DNA of 54,732 bases. Origin: a virus. The stretch lies in the IMG/VR virus record IMGVR_UViG_3300010885_044183, positions 1 through 54,732 of that record; one strand, given 5' to 3'. The position numbers and the translations under genes are program-made. Below the pieces are notes generated by a model, which saw only the letters and a program-made list of their open reading frames with translations, had not been told where the DNA came from and ran no database searches. The stretch's first letter is position 1. Each line of letters opens with the position of its first letter. Shown piece by piece: positions 1 through 6,732 of this stretch.

Positions 1-123
1 TTCTGCCGCATCAGATCAAGCGCCGTGGCAATAGCAGCAAGCTCATCATCGTTGCACCGATATTCAAATGTCTGCTGTTTAATCATGGCATCACGTAGTA
101 TTGTTTTACCATCTGCGAGGAAA
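1..123. repeat. Terminal direct repeat, left copy
   Basis: The first 123 bases are identical to 54610-54732. The minus-strand gene at 54510-54695 would begin at base 86 of this copy, where its ATG overlaps the TGA of the 83-1576 gene. Reading frames are therefore continuous across the junction. The repeat shows that the molecule is circular or circularly permuted. Its short length looks like an assembly overlap rather than a biological terminal repeat, but sequence alone cannot settle this. Confidence 0.95.
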
Positions 124-1576
124 TTATTGGGCCACCAGAAGCGGCTTGTTTTACAGCAAACGCCATGCAACCATAGGGTTCTGTTGAGTATGTCCAGTTA
201 TCTACCCATGTCATTGTAAAACTGGAGGAACCGGTTATGTGTGACACAGTGACGCTGTTGCCACTTCCTGCCGGGTCGTCACAGATAGCATCATCGGTCG
301 CGCCGCAGTTAGTTACTAGAGTGGATGCAGCGGCACTCACATAACACGCGCCAACTATCACCTCATCAGCCGATGACGATATTGCTGAACCTGTCGAGAT
401 TGTCTGAGGCGTGGGATTCCCCGGTGTAGTTCCAGTAGCTGTAACTACTGTGCCAAATGGCGTAGTTTGATGCACGCCGCTGAATAACTGAATGCCGCCA
501 GACGCAACGTTGAAACCTGTCCATGTTATCAGCCTGATAGTATAAGTTCCCGCCGGGGGCGACAGCAAATAGTAGTAATTGAGCTTCTTGCCTCCACTGT
601 CGGTAGTTGACGCTCCGGAAACAAGTGTTAGGGATGTATTCAACCCTGCGGGGTCGAGTATCGGAGCGACCGGTGTGGCAGGTGATGCAACCGCAACCAG
701 CAGAAGTCCGTTAGTCATGGACGGGATAACGACTCCCGTCACATCAGCTGAAATGGACGTCCCTACCGCAAACGGGTCAGACCCCGCAACGGCTGAGTTA
801 AATGAAACGGCTGAGTTAAATGCTACAGCCCTAGACCGGTATTGTCTTGGCTTGTAAATCCCGGCGAATGGCTCACTGTAGAGACGCCTAATCTCTGTTT
901 CCAATAATGGTCGCGCCCAGTAAGCTCCATGCGCGATTCGCCCGGTAAACAATCGACCGCTGAGATTGTCTCTGCCAAACTCCATATGGAAAAAATCGCC
1001 TGCTGCGGGACTATAGGCTGTAGAAACCTTATTATAGCTACCGGGATAAATTAAATAGATATTGGATGTTGCAGGGTCTACACTGCACGCACACAATGCC
1101 CAAGTATTTAGCGGTATAGTCAAACCTGTATCAAAAGTATATTGAATGCTGTTCGTCCATGTATAACGAAGATCAGTCCCTAATGGCCCCACTATAATTC
1201 CGCTATTATTGCTCCCGCCGGTACGAGTGCTTAGAAGTCCCGCCCAAGCAGTGCAAGTTGCGGTTCGATAAACCCACGCCACCATAGTGCCGACATTGGT
1301 ATTTGTGTCTTTTATATCTCCAAACACATATGCGGAAGTGCCATCATATGATAACGCCCCGCCAAACTTACTAACATCCCAAGTAGGATACGAAGCCTGT
1401 TCTGCGGACATTTTGCCTTTATAGCTTGGGTTCGCCGCGTTACTGACGTATAGACCCCCTCCCGAGTTCGGCAACCAGTATCCATACAAATCTTTAGTTA
1501 TAGGATCGCCCCAATCAACAACCGCGCCAACTGGCGGCATTTGCTGACCCCATCCTCTAGGATATCCGTAAGCCAT
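83..1576 (-). CDS. LamG-domain virion-associated protein
   Basis: This 497-residue protein has a concanavalin/LamG-like jellyroll in about residues 45-230: a block starting near YDGTSAYVFG, a MVAWVYR strand, and an ending of the form ARPLLETEIRRLYSEPF. That is the usual layout of phage LamG proteins. A beta-rich, Ser/Thr-rich second half follows and resembles Ig-like phage surface modules. It probably sits on the virion surface and may bind carbohydrate; this is inferred from the fold family. Its start follows the TAA of the 1579-2106 gene by 2 bp and lacks a strong Shine-Dalgarno sequence, so translational coupling is likely. Its TGA overlaps the ATG of the gene that crosses the genome junction. 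Confidence 0.7.
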   Translation of the reverse strand: MAYGYPRGWGQQMPPVGAVVDWGDPITKDLYGYWLPNSGGGLYVSNAANPSYKGKMSAEQASYPTWDVSKFGGALSYDGTSAYVFGDIKDTNTNVGTMVAWVYRTATCTAWAGLLSTRTGGSNNSGIIVGPLGTDLRYTWTNSIQYTFDTGLTIPLNTWALCACSVDPATSNIYLIYPGSYNKVSTAYSPAAGDFFHMEFGRDNLSGRLFTGRIAHGAYWARPLLETEIRRLYSEPFAGIYKPRQYRSRAVAFNSAVSFNSAVAGSDPFAVGTSISADVTGVVIPSMTNGLLLVAVASPATPVAPILDPAGLNTSLTLVSGASTTDSGGKKLNYYYLLSPPAGTYTIRLITWTGFNVASGGIQLFSGVHQTTPFGTVVTATGTTPGNPTPQTISTGSAISSSADEVIVGACYVSAAASTLVTNCGATDDAICDDPAGSGNSVTVSHITGSSSFTMTWVDNWTYSTEPYGCMAFAVKQAASGGPIISSQMVKQYYVMP

Positions 1577-1578
1577 GC

Positions 1579-2106
1579 TTATGCGTTCGTGTAGGTTATT
1601 GCGCGGTAAGCGATAACCAGTTCAGTCCCCGGCGAATCATCGAGCAAAGCAGCGCCGGTGCAATTGCGAACTGCCAGCGACCACCCATCTGGGACAACGC
1701 CGCCGCACATAGACGCTATATTGAAGTAGCCATCTAATATTTGTGAGGTAACAAAATAAGGAATAACAAATGGCCCTTTCATGCTATTAGGGTCAGACAT
1801 ACTAGCGGTGCCTTCTGAGCCTGTTGGTAGGGTCGTAGTGCCAAAGTTAGCCGCAGCATTCCAAGCGCTCCCGTCATACACCCAAGGCACCACATACACA
1901 TACAACGCTTTGTCGTTAGCTGGCGCTGACGGCGCTGTCGATAGATGCACCATCACTTCGTAATCAACCGCCTTTACGCTGGTCTGGTTATCCACGCGCA
2001 CGGACTGCCATCCTGCAAAGGGGTCTGTAGCGTCGTTAGCAAGTGAGGCTAAGTTGGTCAGGGTAAATTCTGTCCACGTTCCGTAGCTAATATTGTCAGT
2101 TGTCAT
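1579..2106 (-). CDS. Hypothetical virion protein, 175 aa
   Basis: I do not recognise the family. The protein is rich in Thr, Ser, Asp and aromatic residues with alternating beta-strand patterns and no signal peptide or membrane segment, as in phage structural or decoration proteins. GGAGG precedes the ATG by about six bases, and the start overlaps the stop of the 2103-2447 gene as ATGA. Its place between the coat gene and the LamG protein suggests a capsid or head-tail role. That is inference from position only. Confidence 0.6.
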   Translation of the reverse strand: MTTDNISYGTWTEFTLTNLASLANDATDPFAGWQSVRVDNQTSVKAVDYEVMVHLSTAPSAPANDKALYVYVVPWVYDGSAWNAAANFGTTTLPTGSEGTASMSDPNSMKGPFVIPYFVTSQILDGYFNIASMCGGVVPDGWSLAVRNCTGAALLDDSPGTELVIAYRAITYTNA

Positions 2107-2447
2107 GCCACACCTCCCGCAGTCCAGCTTGCACCGTCATAGAAACTTCCGTAACGGTTCCACTGATTAAAATTAGTGATCGCCGATTGCCGAGCAGCAA
2201 ACTCTGTAACGAGTTGCGCTTGGCATTGCCCGATAGTCGCGGCTGAAAGGAAGGATATGTCCTGCGTTTGTTCGACAAACACGCCCGCCCGCAAGTCAGA
2301 TAACTCCGGTGCGCTAATGCCGATATAGTGGCTTGTCGCAGCAGCATTGGCGTAGAACGCTTGCCGAGCTACTGGAACCTGTAACCAATACGCGACAGAG
2401 AAACGGTTTACGTCTGGTCGCTCTAAGATGATTATTTGCTTTGCCAT
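2103..2447 (-). CDS. Conserved hypothetical phage protein, 114 aa
   Basis: The sequence begins MAKQIIILERPD and contains FSVAYWLQVP, then APELSDLRAGVFVEQ and a C-terminal block around FNQWNRYGSFYDGASW. This composition is typical of small head-region phage proteins of unknown function. I see no catalytic motif. The start has only a weak upstream purine stretch. The stop overlaps the next ATG (ATGA), so it is translated in series with the 175-residue protein. Confidence 0.6.
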   Translation of the reverse strand: MAKQIIILERPDVNRFSVAYWLQVPVARQAFYANAAATSHYIGISAPELSDLRAGVFVEQTQDISFLSAATIGQCQAQLVTEFAARQSAITNFNQWNRYGSFYDGASWTAGGVA

Positions 2448-2521
2448 TTTGCGCTTATCAATGCCAATTTTTAGTTAGAGGCGGAGGCGGAAGCGGGGAA
2501 ACCCTCGCCCCATGCCTCTGC

Positions 2522-2746
2522 CTACGGGAGCAAACTCAGCAATTCCGCTTTTGTCGCGTCAGGCGGATAGTCGATGTCGAGGCGATCCAGCTCCGCCTTC
2601 AGCTGCGCTTTGGTTGCACCGCTTTTGTCGAAGTCCGAATCGGCAGAGCCAACGGCATCCGACTTATTCATCACCACGCCATCAACGATCACCGTATCGC
2701 GAGTCCCGTGTTCGCCCTTCAACTGCCCTTCTGTTACTTTTCCCAT
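2522..2746 (-). CDS. HeH/LEM-type helix-extended-loop-helix protein
   Basis: This 74-residue protein ends in a HeH-like motif (TKAQLKAELDRLDIDYPPDATKAELL read in parts: two short helices separated by a loop with YPPDATK). Such domains are common in small phage proteins encoded just after the coat gene and may bind DNA or other head proteins. The N-terminal half is short, acidic and probably flexible. An AGGAG site lies seven bases before the ATG. The gene is separated from the coat gene by a perfect 9-bp stem-loop. Confidence 0.65.
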   Translation of the reverse strand: MGKVTEGQLKGEHGTRDTVIVDGVVMNKSDAVGSADSDFDKSGATKAQLKAELDRLDIDYPPDATKAELLSLLP

Positions 2747-2774
2747 TTGGTTCTCCTGGTTGATTTGGTAAGGT

Positions 2775-2800
2775 GACTGGGGCGATGCGCTGCCCCAGTC
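2775..2800 (-). terminator. Perfect stem-loop after the coat gene
   Basis: GACTGGGGC and GCCCCAGTC form a 9-bp perfect stem with an 8-base loop. It sits 12 bp beyond the coat stop and upstream of the HeH gene. No U-run follows on the minus strand, so it is not a standard intrinsic terminator. It could attenuate transcription or protect the coat mRNA 3' end, allowing more coat than downstream message. Confidence 0.5.
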
Positions 2801-2812
2801 GGTCTGCTCAGT

Positions 2813-4078
2813 TTAGCCGAGCAGAATTGCTGCGTGACGCGGTGCCACCAGCTTCTGGCCCCACGCAATCGCCAACTCATACTTCACTTGGCGGTATTGC
2901 AGGTACATCGACACCTCGAACATCAGACCGCTGATCGGGTCGGTGATCGTCACGCGGTCTTCCGCGATGTCACGAGCAACGCCGTTGACAATCGGCAGGG
3001 CAGGCGCGCGGGTCGCCAATTGAATGGCTGAGCGCGAGAATGCCATGTTACGAGTGCCGCCGGTGCCGATCGTCATCGCAGTTGCAGCGGCTGGAATCGC
3101 CACACGCAGACCCGGCTCCGCCAGCACGATAGTGCCCGCAGCGGCGACACCCGTAGTCACCACATAGATGTTGGTGTCGCCGGCAAACGTCACATTATCG
3201 CCAGCAACGACAGTGCCAGTGCCAGTGATGAGCGGGATGCTTGTGACGCCGACCGCAAGAAGCGTGCCGCTGGTGGTGTAAGAAGCACCCGTGCCCTTCG
3301 TTACGGTTTTCACCGTTGAGGAGTTGCGGATGTCATAGCCTTCAACACGACCGAGGATACCTTCGCGGAGCAGCTGATCGGTGCCAGCCTCGTTCGCCTT
3401 GAACAGCAACGATTGCTTACCTCGGACGTTGGAGATGGCGGCAGAGCCCAGCACAAGTTGACGATCGCCAGTAGGTGCGCCGTTATCATCAAGGATACGC
3501 AGCGTGCCTGCGAAGTCCGAGAAGTCGCCAGAAGTGCCAAAGGGCGCAGTGCCTGCGGTGCCGTAGGCGCGTGAGCAGCCGGTGTACAGCGCCGACAAGT
3601 CCGTTTCGATTTCATTCACGGCAGCGCGGAGAGCTTGCGAGAACTGATCGCGAGCCACGTTGCTTTGCACGCCGCTTCCGGAGATGGACAGCATCTCCTC
3701 GCCAGTCCAACGGATCGGCCAGTAGCGCGACTTGCTGATAGTCATCGTGGTGTTGCCCATCACTTGGTCGCCATCAGAAGGCGGATTTGCGCCCGGAGTG
3801 ATATCAGCGCCAACGATCGCCGGAACGATGGGGATATTCACGGTTTGGTTCACCGCGACGCGCTCAACGTTGGAGTTGCGCGCGACTGCAGGGATGAAAC
3901 CGACCATCTCCCGTGAGACGACATCCAGCGCTTCATACATCGTCGGGATAAGGTTGGTCAGGGTGTTAGCGCCGAGAACCATCCCGACTCGCGCCATGTA
4001 GCGTTCAACATGGCATTTGGCGATAAACAGCGCTGCTAGGACGTGCAACTTAATGGACTGTGCAATGCGTGCAAACAT
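2813..4078 (-). CDS. Major capsid (coat) protein, P22 gp5-like
   Basis: The 421-residue product resembles the P22-type coat family. Its core opens with ANTLTNLIPTMYEALDVVSRE. It has the typical GRVEGYDI/RNSSTV region, then an inserted beta domain (around TGTVVAGDNVTFAGDT, like the P22 I-domain), and ends with YLQYRQVKYELAIAWG. The start at 4078 is chosen because AAGGAG lies seven bases upstream. A longer open frame continues to 4198 but without a comparable site. The chosen start adds about 32 residues (MFARIAQSIKLHVLAALF... ending RYMARVGMVLG) ahead of the family's usual N-terminus. The scaffold gene carries a similar extension. It assembles the procapsid with the scaffold encoded just upstream. 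Confidence 0.9.
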   Translation of the reverse strand: MFARIAQSIKLHVLAALFIAKCHVERYMARVGMVLGANTLTNLIPTMYEALDVVSREMVGFIPAVARNSNVERVAVNQTVNIPIVPAIVGADITPGANPPSDGDQVMGNTTMTISKSRYWPIRWTGEEMLSISGSGVQSNVARDQFSQALRAAVNEIETDLSALYTGCSRAYGTAGTAPFGTSGDFSDFAGTLRILDDNGAPTGDRQLVLGSAAISNVRGKQSLLFKANEAGTDQLLREGILGRVEGYDIRNSSTVKTVTKGTGASYTTSGTLLAVGVTSIPLITGTGTVVAGDNVTFAGDTNIYVVTTGVAAAGTIVLAEPGLRVAIPAAATAMTIGTGGTRNMAFSRSAIQLATRAPALPIVNGVARDIAEDRVTITDPISGLMFEVSMYLQYRQVKYELAIAWGQKLVAPRHAAILLG

Positions 4079-4251
4079 GAAAGGCTCCTTGATAGATGAA
4101 TGGGAAATTACAATTTCGAGCATCCCGCTCGCCGCACAAAGAGCCGTCACGTCCCGCAACAGCCCAAACAAACTGAAGGGTGATTCACCCAGAACCACCC
4201 TTGACTTACGCGCTTATACTCCCTCGAAAATCGGAAGTAAATAGATTTGAC
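4079..4251 (-). promoter_or_regulatory. Structured spacer upstream of the coat gene
   Basis: This 173-bp spacer between scaffold and coat holds three inverted repeats. They are GGGTGATTCACCC at 4178-4190; CGAGC-ATCCC-GCTCG at 4117-4131 (loop GGGAT on the message strand); and AAATTACAATTT at 4105-4116. The last two lie side by side just before the AAGGAG site. A similar hairpin with the same GGGAT loop precedes the scaffold gene. They may act as a translational operator or processing site. I see no good sigma-70 promoter here. Confidence 0.4.
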
Positions 4252-5145
4252 TCATCCGTCTGTAAGGGTTGTCTTTTCGCGCATTGCCGCTATTCTGGCA
4301 TTGGAGTCGAGAGCTTCGAATGCTGCACGCGTCATTGTCTTGCCCGAGCCGCCGCTGTTCTTCCCGCCGCCCGCGCCGCCGCCTGATGCTGATGCCGGGA
4401 ACCAGTGAGGTGATTTCTTCTTCATCTCTGTCACCCACTCGTCAACAGAGTATGGAGTTTTGCCGTCGGCGCCAAGCACCACAGTTTCCTCATCGTCCTC
4501 ACCTTCAAAGGAAACCGCATTGCCCTCATCGTCAACAGAGAAGATACCACGCGCCCGCAGCAGTGCGTCCTCCACCGCACCCGCATGCATACCTGCCTTT
4601 GCCGCCGCCGCGCGAACATGGTTGTCGAGCACACGCCCCATAAAAGCGGACGCCACCTCGAGAGCACCAGAGCCCTGCGCGCGCGCCTCGGCCAGCTGAG
4701 CGTCAACCGCCGACATTTTCTTCGCCATGCGCCGATCGATGACTTCATCGATTTTGCCAGCAGCGATGAGTGCTGCTTCGTCCTGGCCATCGAACTTAGC
4801 GAGCAGCTCGCGCGTCTTCACTGGGTCGATACCCTCGAACTGCTTGGCGAAATCAGCCAGCGCCCGCTCACCCGCCTTTTTCGCCTCAGCTGCTTCCCTG
4901 CGCGTGGCGACAACGGTATTCTTCAACCCCGTCACATCTTCGACATCCACCTTGCTTGGGTCGAGTTTGAATTTCTTGGTGGTGGCGTCTTGCGCATACC
5001 AGCCGCGCTGAAACTCCGGCACCGTTTCAATCGCATCCACCTCCAGCGAGATAGCCGACAACACCATCCCTGTGCGCGCCATGTATCGAAATGCCATACC
5101 ATTTAGTGCCGAACCAACTGCCAGTGCTAGTTTTTTAATACGCAT
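4252..5145 (-). CDS. Capsid scaffolding protein
   Basis: The 297-residue protein sits immediately before the coat gene. From residue 30 it has the layout of phage scaffolds: SLEVDAIETVPEFQRGWY, a Lys-rich segment, DVTGLKNTVVATRREA, a long Ala/Glu/Lys helix likely to form a coiled coil, and a Gly-rich linker (ASGGGAGGGKNSGG). A short C-terminal helix, TRAAFEALDSNARIAAM, would contact the coat. The chosen start has GAGAGG upstream. It adds about 28 residues that look like a basic plus hydrophobic leader and end RYMARTGMVLSA, very close to the coat leader. The scaffold is expected to direct procapsid assembly and then leave. Confidence 0.82.
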   Translation of the reverse strand: MRIKKLALAVGSALNGMAFRYMARTGMVLSAISLEVDAIETVPEFQRGWYAQDATTKKFKLDPSKVDVEDVTGLKNTVVATRREAAEAKKAGERALADFAKQFEGIDPVKTRELLAKFDGQDEAALIAAGKIDEVIDRRMAKKMSAVDAQLAEARAQGSGALEVASAFMGRVLDNHVRAAAAKAGMHAGAVEDALLRARGIFSVDDEGNAVSFEGEDDEETVVLGADGKTPYSVDEWVTEMKKKSPHWFPASASGGGAGGGKNSGGSGKTMTRAAFEALDSNARIAAMREKTTLTDG

Positions 5146-5168
5146 AAATGCCTCTCTTCGGTAATGCT

Positions 5169-5185
5169 CTGTGCATCCCGCACAG
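5169..5185 (-). promoter_or_regulatory. GGGAT-loop hairpin upstream of the scaffold gene
   Basis: CTGTGC and GCACAG form a 6-bp stem around the loop ATCCC (GGGAT on the message strand), 24 bp before the scaffold ATG. The coat-gene spacer has the same loop on a different stem (4117-4131). The pattern suggests conserved RNA structure rather than a simple sequence repeat. A role in translation control is inference. Confidence 0.4.
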
Positions 5186-5213
5186 TTGGGTTGCCCGCGT
5201 CCTGCGAGCCTTG

Positions 5214-5441
5214 CTATCGAACTCTTTTGTAGCGGTCATTATGCTTCGGCTGCATGATCAACCGAGCATCATCCTTGCCGCGCCTATAGGCGATCCCATT
5301 GCCGTAAACCTTGCCGGAGAAATATCGCTTTGCGTTCACGGCAATGGTGAAGTGCCAATGCTTCTTGCCGAATGCCCGCGCATACCGGTGCTGCCTCCGA
5401 ACCTCAGCTGCAGCCTCTCTTGCCGCATCGCTCCATGCCAT
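5214..5441 (-). CDS. Small basic protein with MAWS N-terminal motif (copy 1)
   Basis: This 75-residue basic protein begins MAWSDAAREAAAEVRRQ. The same 16-residue pattern opens three proteins in the connector region (48917-49282, 49689-49925, 50752-51099), yet the remaining sequences are unrelated. The body is rich in Lys, Arg, His and aromatics (KHWHFTIAVNAKRYFSG, AYRRGKDDARLIM). A GAGG site lies eight bases upstream. The start codon overlaps the stop of the MuF gene (TAATG). Its position between minor head protein and scaffold suggests an internal or minor head protein. No known domain is visible. Confidence 0.65.
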   Translation of the reverse strand: MAWSDAAREAAAEVRRQHRYARAFGKKHWHFTIAVNAKRYFSGKVYGNGIAYRRGKDDARLIMQPKHNDRYKRVR

Positions 5442-6517
5442 TATGAATACCTCGCCTTGAGTTGTGCCACTGTTAATGGATTGCCGCGTAGATCGAGCAG
5501 CTGGTTGAGCGTTATCTTTTTGCTGCGCCAGAGTTCCGCCCGCCCCTTGCCCAATGTGGCGTTCTGATACGCCTCACCCTTGCGTTCTAGGAAGGCTGCG
5601 AACGTAGTGTCCGCCGCTATCTGCCCAGAGTTGGAGGCGCGCGTGCCAGTGGGGAATTCTGGCATATCCAGCCCCAGCTCCTTGAAGGTTTTCGTTATCG
5701 GCACAAGCACCGAGCGACAGCCCCAGTGACGCGGCACCCCATTCGGCGACCCACCATCGCTGACGAATGGCAGGTAAGAGCCCTTCAGCGGCTTCTCCGT
5801 GATCAAGTCCCACTCCTGATTCGAATAGCCGATGCAAATCTCAGTTGTGTGGGAGTCAAAGGTGCTAACCTGCCGCACGCCCTTGATGACGTCAGAGTTC
5901 TTGCGGAAGGTTTCCATACGCGCATCATTGGCGACCGACTGTATCGCCGCGTGGACTAATGAGCGCGCATTAGCGCGGGAAGCCTGCATGATGCCCTCAG
6001 TGCCCGCCTTCGGGGAGCCTAGCACGCGCCTCACAATCTGGTCATTGGTTTCGCCTGCCGTTGCCCCCAGCCGCACTGCGTTAGCGAATCGAAAGGCAGT
6101 GTCAGCGCTCTGGCGCGACCACCAATTGGCGGAAGGCGACCCGAAAACAAGCGTATTAGCCGATACGCGCTTGAGATAGGCCTCGGTTGGGAGATAGGCA
6201 CCAAGTTCCACCGAAAACACGCCTTGGATTGATTTATGCACATCCTTGGCGATATATTCAGCAGTTCCTAGAAGAGCTTTATCCGCCTCAGCCGCCATCC
6301 GCTCGTAATAATCATCGATTACCGAACTCGTTTGCCGCAAAAGCGTGCTCAGCCGCGATTTCCCCATGTCAGTCAGCGTGTCAGAACTGAGCTTTGACCG
6401 GAGCTCGCGCTCAAGCTGATCCAGCAGCCGTAGCACCCGGACGCGGGTGGACGCCTCGAGCCGGAGCAAGTCGAGCTGCCCGCTCAGGAACTCATCCAGC
6501 AGCGCCGCGTCGATCAT
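5441..6517 (-). CDS. MuF/SPP1 gp7-type minor head (head morphogenesis) protein
   Basis: This 358-residue protein has a long helical N-terminus of about 130 residues, followed by the MuF-like core. The core includes NAVRLGATAGETNDQIVRRVLG, ARANARSLVHAAIQSVANDAR and the conserved metal/cysteine-type block STFDSHTTEICIGY...PNGVPRHWGCRS. Family members are minor capsid proteins that bind the portal and are thought to enter the procapsid and help genome packaging or ejection. The frame overlaps its upstream neighbour by 4 bp. Gene order portal - metallopeptidase - MuF - scaffold - coat fits. Confidence 0.85.
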   Translation of the reverse strand: MIDAALLDEFLSGQLDLLRLEASTRVRVLRLLDQLERELRSKLSSDTLTDMGKSRLSTLLRQTSSVIDDYYERMAAEADKALLGTAEYIAKDVHKSIQGVFSVELGAYLPTEAYLKRVSANTLVFGSPSANWWSRQSADTAFRFANAVRLGATAGETNDQIVRRVLGSPKAGTEGIMQASRANARSLVHAAIQSVANDARMETFRKNSDVIKGVRQVSTFDSHTTEICIGYSNQEWDLITEKPLKGSYLPFVSDGGSPNGVPRHWGCRSVLVPITKTFKELGLDMPEFPTGTRASNSGQIAADTTFAAFLERKGEAYQNATLGKGRAELWRSKKITLNQLLDLRGNPLTVAQLKARYS

Positions 6518-6732
6518 TGGTATTTTGCCTTGTTGTGGTGGTGCGCGCGAGAGGCCACCTTTACCTTTGCCCCGATAGCGCCATAAGTGCGCAGTATGAC
6601 GTCGCCCGCCGCGCTGTATTTGGTGATCTCTGCATACGTGGCGCGCGCCTTGGGTGCTGGAGAACCATCCTCAGCGTGGAAGTCCACGAGCATGTAGGTT
6701 CCGTCAGCATCATCGATACGTTCAGTTGTCAT
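6514..6732 (-). CDS. Hypothetical protein, 72 aa
   Basis: The start MTTERIDDADGTY at 6732 is chosen over the longer frame because its ATG overlaps the TGA of the metallopeptidase gene (ATATGA). The product has alternating beta patterns (TYMLVDFHAE, VILRTYGAIGAKVKVA) and a His-rich basic tail (RAHHHNKAKYQ). I do not recognise a family. Its place in a tightly overlapping head operon suggests a small structural or assembly protein. Confidence 0.55.
   Translation of the reverse strand: MTTERIDDADGTYMLVDFHAEDGSPAPKARATYAEITKYSAAGDVILRTYGAIGAKVKVASRAHHHNKAKYQ

Noticed and set aside
4079-4198. Upstream extension of the coat frame to 4198
   Set aside because: The frame is open but starts at a GTG without a ribosome site, while AAGGAG sits before the ATG at 4078. 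The extension covers the hairpin-rich spacer.
4201-4220. TTGACT...TATACT promoter-like pair on the plus strand
   Set aside because: The boxes are only 8 bases apart and point away from all genes.
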